A stretch of DNA of 11,090 bases, from contig CALSCQ010000974.1 of NCBI GenBank assembly GCA_943704525.1, positions 1 through 11,090 of the forward strand. The letters run 5' to 3'. The translations under genes and the position numbers were made by a program. Of this stretch, positions 1 to 11,090 are shown piece by piece. Position 1 is the first letter of the stretch, and each line of letters starts with the position of its first letter. The DNA is from Pigoraptor vietnamica. Lineage: Eukaryota > Opisthokonta > Filasterea. The notes below the pieces were generated by a model, which ran no database searches, was not told the DNA's origin, and worked only from the letters and a program-made list of their open reading frames with translations.

Positions 1-16
1 CCCCTTCTTATTGCAG

Positions 17-403
17 GAGCCGTACCACACGCACCTCTTTTTCAGCATGCTCGTCAAGGTGCACAACACGGCGACGCAGTACTGGGGCGAGGACGGCACC
101 ATCCAGCACCACGGCGCCCCCTTCAACGCATCCGCGCCGCTCTCGTTCGGCTTCATGGCGCCAGAGTGGTTGCACTCGGTGAGTACATTCATTAGGACAC
201 TCTCCTTCCCTCCCTACACACGTCTCGTTTAGAAACCATCGCACTACTCACAGCGCAGTACATCACACACGTTCACCCAAGCCCTGTATCATCCCCTCCC
301 GCTCCCCTTGAAGGTCGAGAACGTCGACGACGACGAGTACCGCGCGATTCGCGTCGAGTTTTACCCCGTCGCCCCTGTCGCGTACATGTGGCCGTCCGTG
401 TGA
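17..403 (+). CDS. 3' end of an unrecognised gene (last two exons, partial)
   Basis: The window opens in an intron whose 3' end is a pyrimidine-rich stretch closing in TTGCAG at 16. Exon 17-178 gives 54 codons beginning EPYHTHLFFSML and ending MAPEWLHS. A phase-0 intron follows, and exon 314-400 gives 29 codons ending YMWPSV, with TGA at 401-403. Both exons are open in one frame, rich in aromatic residues and His, with a strong third-position G/C preference like URA2, so I take them as real coding sequence. One N-x-S sequon (FNAS) is present; there is no membrane segment. I do not recognise the family, and 83 residues from a C-terminus are too few to assign a function. The gene runs in the same direction as URA2 but ends about 1.45 kb before it. 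Confidence 0.65.
179..313 (+). other. intron in the upstream partial gene
   Basis: It starts GTGAGT and ends in a pyrimidine-rich stretch closing CTTGAAG, 135 bp, phase 0. Splicing joins ...EWLHS to VENVDDDEYR... and removes an in-frame TAG at 230-232 that would otherwise end the protein. The acceptor is chosen from the pyrimidine tract and the open frame that follows; no homologue was available to confirm it. Confidence 0.65.
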
Positions 404-598
404 GCCGCCGCATGCACACCACGCTGTCCGCGAACCAGCCCAGCCGCAAGCATGGAGCTTGAGGCCTTCCGTTTTCCGCTTCGTCAATGCGAACCCTTTC
501 TCCGTTTTCCATCCATCGATATATTAAAAGACAGGTCTCACTCAGAACATACGAAAGAAATACGGAAGACTGCCTCGCCATGCTGAGATGTACTTAGG
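404..598. other. non-coding downstream region of the first gene
   Basis: I see no credible gene here. The only notable element is the AT-rich string GATATATTAAAAG at 518-530, about 115 bp past the stop codon. It could belong to the 3'-end processing region of the upstream gene or be a TATA-like element; the sequence does not decide between them. Confidence 0.4.
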
Positions 599-686
599 CA
601 CACGCACGTCCCAAACGGCGCATACGCACGTCCCAGCGGCATATATGCACGTCCCAGCGGCGCAAACGTACGTTCGAAGCGCAAGA
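599..686. repeat. 22-bp tandem repeat, about 4 units
   Basis: Units are 599-620, 621-642, 643-664 and a diverged fourth at 665-686. The shared core is GCACGTCCCA followed by GCGGC or a variant. Units 2 and 3 are the closest pair. The unit length of 22 is not a multiple of three and nothing suggests coding. The core reappears, diverged, at 749-787 and inside each 56-bp unit downstream. Confidence 0.75.
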
Positions 687-688
687 CG

Positions 689-1073
689 AGTCCGCTTTCG
701 CTGAGACGCACTATGCGCAACAGAATTCTGCTGCACATGCCCTCTAACGCACATGCACGTCTCGCGAACTTTCCAAACAGCGCATACGCCACGCCAGATT
801 GGGAGCAAGGCGATGTACTCACGCACGTACCAACAGCGCATACTACGCCACGCCAGATTGGGAGCAAGGCGATGTACTCACGCACGTACCAACAGCGCAT
901 ATGCCACGCCAGAATGGGAGCAAGGCGATGTACTCACGCACGTACCAACAGCGCATATGCCACGCCAGAATGGGAGCAAGGCGATGTACTCACGCACGTA
1001 CCAACAGCGCATACGTCAGACCAGAATGGGAGCAAGGCGATGAGACCTCCGCTTTGCACTGAGACGCACTCTG
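689..1073. repeat. direct repeat flanking the 56-bp array
   Basis: A string of about 27 bp occurs on both sides of the array. The left copy is at about 689-715 (TCCGCTTTCGCTGAGACGCA, then CTATGC). The right copy is at about 1046-1073 (TCCGCTTTGCACTGAGACGC, then ACTCTGC). They match except for a small indel and a few bases. Confidence 0.7.
776..1042. repeat. 56-bp tandem repeat (minisatellite), about 4.7 copies
   Basis: After a partial lead-in (776-787), full units lie at 788-846 (59 bp, with an extra TAC), 847-902, 903-958 and 959-1014, and a partial fifth at 1015-1042. Each contains GCCACGCCAGA, GGGAGCAAGGCGATGTACTC and ACGCACGTACCAACAGCGCA. Copies are nearly identical: the main differences are GATT versus GAATG and TAC versus TAT. 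The near-identity points to recent expansion or homogenisation. The open frames across it result from the lack of stop codons in the unit and do not indicate a protein. Confidence 0.9.
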
Positions 1074-1593
1074 CCACACATATTCAGCAACCAGCGGAAA
1101 TTACAGCCCACTGCAGTTGTTCTCTCGTCCACACAGCCCCCCAAAAATAGAGTAACGCAAAAACACGAGGGTTTTTTCAGCCACTGACGTCTAATATGCG
1201 CAGATTTCAAATCGGTGTGCGATTAAGGCAAATCGCGGCATTGTATTCCCTCCAACGGCCTCGCCGCAACCGCGCGGCAACGCGTGCGACGGCCGAGAGG
1301 GAAAAAGAAGGCGAAGGGACACGGCGACGACACTTGTAGAGGGGCATCAGCGCCCGCGTGGCGACCGCGTGGTGTGGCGCGTGCATGGGAGGAGGAGGTG
1401 GGAGTGTGCGTGTGCGTGCGTGTGCGTGCGTGTGCATGTGTCATCGAAGTGGAACTGGCGGGAAAGGCCGTTTCGGACGAAATAAAAAAGTGTCCATACA
1501 TTTTCCATAATGAACAAAGATCGAAATGATCCGCGCCGACGGGATTCGATCCCTGCCCACGTGCTGCTGACGGAAGGCACCCACACACACGAT
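1074..1593. other. intergenic stretch without a recognisable gene
   Basis: Frames here are short and low-complexity and match nothing I know. It holds a T6 run at 1172-1177, a GT/GC-alternating run at about 1404-1441, an AATAAA string at 1481-1486 and the hairpin-like GGGATTCGATCCC at 1541-1553. This is probably upstream sequence of URA2. Confidence 0.5.
1541..1553 (-). other. tRNA B-box-like palindrome (possible tRNA remnant)
   Basis: On the minus strand the core reads GGATCGAATCC, one base away from the eukaryotic tRNA T-arm / B-box consensus GGTTCGANTCC. It is also an interrupted palindrome (GGGAT / ATCCC around three bases). I find no matching acceptor 5' strand, D-arm or A box on the minus strand between 1553 and 1640, and no clear T-run terminator. 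At most it is a 3'-half tRNA remnant; chance is equally possible. Confidence 0.25.
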
Positions 1594-1708
1594 ACTCTCT
1601 CTCTCTCTAGCTCTCTCTCTCTCTCTCTCTCTAGCTCTCTCTCTCTCTCTCTCTAGCTCTCTCCCTCCCTCGCGCGCTCTCTCTCTCTCTCTCTCTCACT
1701 CTCTCTTC
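1594..1708. repeat. CT-rich microsatellite with periodic TAG interruptions
   Basis: About 115 bp of nearly pure pyrimidine on the plus strand, mostly (CT)n. TAG interrupts at 1608-1610, 1632-1634 and 1654-1656, 22-24 bp apart, so CT runs were amplified as blocks starting AGCTCT. A less regular CCCTCCCTCGCGCG segment follows, then another CT run. It ends about 150 bp before the URA2 start codon. Pyrimidine-rich tracts are common just upstream of transcription starts in fungal genes; whether this one has that role is inferred from position only. Confidence 0.85.
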
Positions 1709-1855
1709 ATCAGCAAACCACTGCCGGCAATTGGCGGTTCCCCCCTCAGACTGCGGGGCTGCGATTGTGATCTCTGTCTGTTGCAACCAACCCGCGTCCC
1801 AACTGAGCATCTTTCGTAAACGTTGCGTGTGTGCGAGCCGCTCGCAGCCGCAGCC
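1709..1855 (+). promoter_or_regulatory. likely URA2 5' leader / proximal promoter
   Basis: This 147-bp segment lies between the CT tract and the start codon. It has no ATG of its own, so the URA2 ATG is the first one a scanning ribosome would meet. An inverted CCAAT box (ATTGG, 1730-1734) lies about 125 bp before the start. The start context GCAGCCATGG is an excellent eukaryotic initiation context. I see no clear TATA box and no CGG-N6-CCG Ppr1-type site. Confidence 0.4.
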
Positions 1856-9448
<7,593 letters not shown>

Positions 9449-9647
9449 GGCGGCGACGTCGACCGTGTCATGTTGCGTTGCGCCATGGCTTCTGTTTGCG
9501 TCGTCTGTTGTTTTGTGTTGGAAAAAAAAATGAATTGTCGTCTTTCTCAGCCAGTGACTCAATCGGACCGTTACGCCACCGTGGTGTAACTGAGGAGTAT
9601 TTACATAAGTGATCAGAAACGCCGCGGCTCACACACACACCGCGCCC
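9449..9647. other. convergent intergenic region with both 3' ends
   Basis: This stretch of 199 bp separates the URA2 stop from the stop of the minus-strand gene. An A9 run with an AATGAA string at about 9522-9534 lies about 75 bp past the URA2 stop and may be part of its 3'-end signal. No gene or RNA is recognisable. Confidence 0.5.
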
Positions 9648-10927
9648 TCACACGCCCGACTCGCGCGGAGTTTCGAGCGAGAGGCCGAGTGTCGACGCGG
9701 CTGTGCGATACATCTCTGCAGCTTCGTCGTTCGTGTTGGGCGACGACATTCGCCGCGGCACAAACAGCGGCGCCGACGTAGCGCCCTCGGCAGCCGCATT
9801 CTGCGGTGCGCTGCGCGGGCGGAGGGCGTCGCCGGGTGCGAGCGCGGCGCCGGACCCACTGGGTGAACGCGAGGAACGGCGGTGCACGCTTGTGTGCGAC
9901 TGGCCGACGGTGGCCTGCGATGCGGACGAAATGGACGAAGCGATGGACCGGGGGAGCTCTTCTTCGTCCGAGGGGATGCCGTTGAGCGTCTCGACAGCCT
10001 TGAGCTCGACAGTGCCGACCACTTCGTGCGACTGCGACGACTGTGTGTGTGCGTGGGATGTGGAAATGTAAGGGTGAGCGACACGGCAGCACTCATCGAT
10101 CGACACGAGCGGAATGCCCTTGGCGGACCGACTGCAATACGCCGCGCGCAGTGACCCACCCCCGGCTCCGAAGACACCGCCACGTGCATGACGGCCTCGC
10201 CATCGCCCGCAGTCACTCCGTCTGTGGGAGAGTTGGCGAAGTCGCGTGAGCAGCCAGGCAACCAACACATGCAAGCAAACAACGCACACACACACACACA
10301 CAAAAAAAAAAAAAAGGAGGCAGGCACGCACTCTCTTGGATGCGCTTTGGGGCCTTCTTCTTCTTGCGCGGCTTTCGCTTTGGCCGCGATTCCTTCCGGC
10401 TCATTTCGATGGCCGTAACAATGGGAATCGAATAGCACTTGAGGCCCGGCGCAACCTCCACCTCCTGCGGAACGAGCGGGATCCAGTGTTATGCATGCGC
10501 GCCGACAAACGCAGAAATAACAAAGCGCACAACAAAGGGAACGCACACTCCTTGCGCCTGCAGCACACACCTGCGCGTCGGCGTAAGGGTCGGCTGTGGA
10601 GCTCGAGGCACCCTCGCTTGTCTCGGGAATGGGCTTGGCGACGCGGATTTGCAGGAGCGAGTGGAAGGCTGTGGACATACAGTCAAGGAGCAAGCGCGTG
10701 TGACATTGTGTGCTCAGTCTGCACAGTACCGCACGTCGCCCGAGGTGAATGGAGCGTTTGTGAGGTAGGGCGGAGTTTTTGCGAGGGTAATAAGCAGAGT
10801 TTGTGGGGATAAAACAGAGTTCCAGGGGATAATAAACAATGTTTGTGGGATACGGGCTCTGCAAATGGGGCACTTGCTCGACTGATATCGAAGGACTTCC
10901 GCGCACGGATTGCACAGGCACAAATGG
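9648..10927 (-). CDS. RING E3 ubiquitin ligase, MGRN1/RNF157 (mahogunin) type, C-terminal part (5' end outside window)
   Basis: Exons read on the minus strand: 10927-10854, 10668-10571, 10464-10332, probably 10221-10178, and 10040-9648, about 246 residues. The first encodes HLCLCNPCAEVLRYQSSKCP followed by ICRA, the second half of a RING finger: H-x3-C-x2-C-x10-C-x2-C. The next joins as PFHSLLQIRVAKPIPE. This RING plus PF(R/H)xLLQIR continuation is the hallmark of mahogunin-type ligases, which transfer ubiquitin to substrates. The first RING cysteines and the substrate-binding domain would lie in exons beyond the window. Exon three ends in a Lys/Arg-rich stretch (RPKRKPRKKKKAPKR), possibly a nuclear localisation signal. 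The last exon is a Ser- and acid-rich disordered tail (SDEEELPRSIASSISSAS) ending ESGV. The first three exons are secure. The fourth exon and its donor are the weakest part: only a model with an additional intron brings the tail into frame. Confidence 0.78.
10041..10177 (-). other. last intron of the MGRN1-like gene (tentative)
   Basis: The acceptor is CACACACAG before TCGTCGCAG at 10040. The donor is GTGTCT at 10177, or alternatively GTGGCG at 10183; both give phase 0 and keep the tail in frame. A 137-bp length matches other introns here. It is proposed because the canonical acceptor at 10222 leads into a frame that does not match the tail downstream. Confidence 0.45.
10222..10331 (-). other. 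intron of the MGRN1-like gene with T14-(GT) tract
   Basis: Donor GTGCGT at 10331 after ...KRIQE, acceptor CTCCCACAG, 110 bp, phase 1. It contains T14 followed by GT repeats on the sense strand (plus strand 10285-10315). Confidence 0.65.
10285..10315. repeat. (CA)n-A14 simple repeat
   Basis: On the plus strand about nine CA units run into 14 A residues. On the minus, coding strand of the host gene it reads T14 then GT units, inside an intron. Confidence 0.95.
10465..10570 (-). other. intron of the MGRN1-like gene
   Basis: GTGTGT donor after ...DPYADAQ, CGTTCCGCAG acceptor before GAGGTGGAGG, 106 bp, phase 0. Both flanking exons are in frame. Confidence 0.75.
10669..10853 (-). other. intron of the MGRN1-like gene immediately after the RING
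   Basis: GTATCC donor, TGTCCACAG acceptor, 185 bp, phase 1. It joins CPICRA through a split Pro codon to FHSLLQIR, which reproduces the continuous family motif, so the joint is well supported. Its donor is the only GTA type among those assigned in the window. Confidence 0.88.
10751..10853. repeat. degenerate 20-22-bp tandem repeat in the intron
   Basis: On the minus strand, units resembling TATCCCCACAAACTCTG(T/C)TT recur four to five times with substitutions and small indels. The splice donor GTATCC lies in the first unit. Confidence 0.65.

Positions 10928-11090
<163 letters not shown>

Noticed and set aside
776-1042. CRISPR-like array
   Set aside because: The units follow each other without unique spacers, and the setting is a eukaryotic nuclear genome. 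It is a plain minisatellite.
713-1150. Repetitive proteins encoded by the 56-bp array (three overlapping plus-strand frames)
   Set aside because: The unit lacks stop codons and 56 is not a multiple of three, so all three frames stay open and cycle through each other. There is no start context and no similarity to any known repeat protein; it is a by-product of the repeat.
1172-1177. T6 run as a pol III terminator for a small RNA
   Set aside because: No A/B box pair or other pol III promoter element is visible upstream; a T6 run alone is weak evidence.
1520-1640. A complete tRNA gene on the minus strand
   Set aside because: Only the B-box-like core is present. The T stem has mismatches, no acceptor partner or A box is found, and no T-run terminator follows.

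Overview
This is a nuclear, intron-containing, GC-rich window, most likely from a fungus. The main evidence is the central gene. It encodes a pyrimidine-pathway fusion protein whose wording and domain state follow fungal Ura2 rather than animal CAD: the dihydroorotase-like domain has lost every metal ligand, and stretches such as [11 protein letters not shown] and VPLVTNIKCAKLLIEAISR read almost like the yeast protein. The GC bias, rather simple GT-rich introns and long microsatellites would fit an early-diverging fungus, but the lineage cannot be fixed from this window alone.

Layout: (1) 1-403, + strand: the last two exons of an unrecognised gene whose start lies outside the window. (2) 404-1855: an intergenic stretch of about 1.45 kb dominated by repeats. 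These are a 22-bp tandem repeat, an array of about 4.7 copies of a 56-bp repeat flanked by a direct repeat, a short GT-rich run, a tRNA-B-box-like palindrome, and a long CT tract ending about 150 bp before the next start codon. (3) 1856-9448, + strand: the complete URA2 gene, 8 exons and 7 GT-AG introns, 2163 codons. Domain order is glutamine amidotransferase, carbamoyl-phosphate synthetase (two ATP-grasp halves), allosteric MGS-like domain, dead dihydroorotase-like domain, Ala/Pro-rich linker, aspartate transcarbamylase. (4) 9449-9647: a short convergent intergenic region. (5) 9648-10927 and beyond, - strand: the 3' half of a RING E3 ubiquitin ligase of the MGRN1/RNF157 (mahogunin) type, with four downstream introns. 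The window ends in a (CA)54 repeat inside another of its introns.

How the genes work together: URA2 makes carbamoyl phosphate from glutamine, bicarbonate and ATP and passes it to its own aspartate transcarbamylase, giving carbamoyl aspartate. The next step (dihydroorotase) must come from a separate gene not in this window, as in other fungi. Nothing links the two flanking genes functionally to pyrimidine synthesis; this looks like ordinary eukaryotic gene packing. I see no new multi-gene system here. The points most worth a second look are the nested minisatellite, the orientation bias of the GT repeats inside introns, the pseudo-enzyme domain, and the unresolved splicing of the E3 ligase tail.
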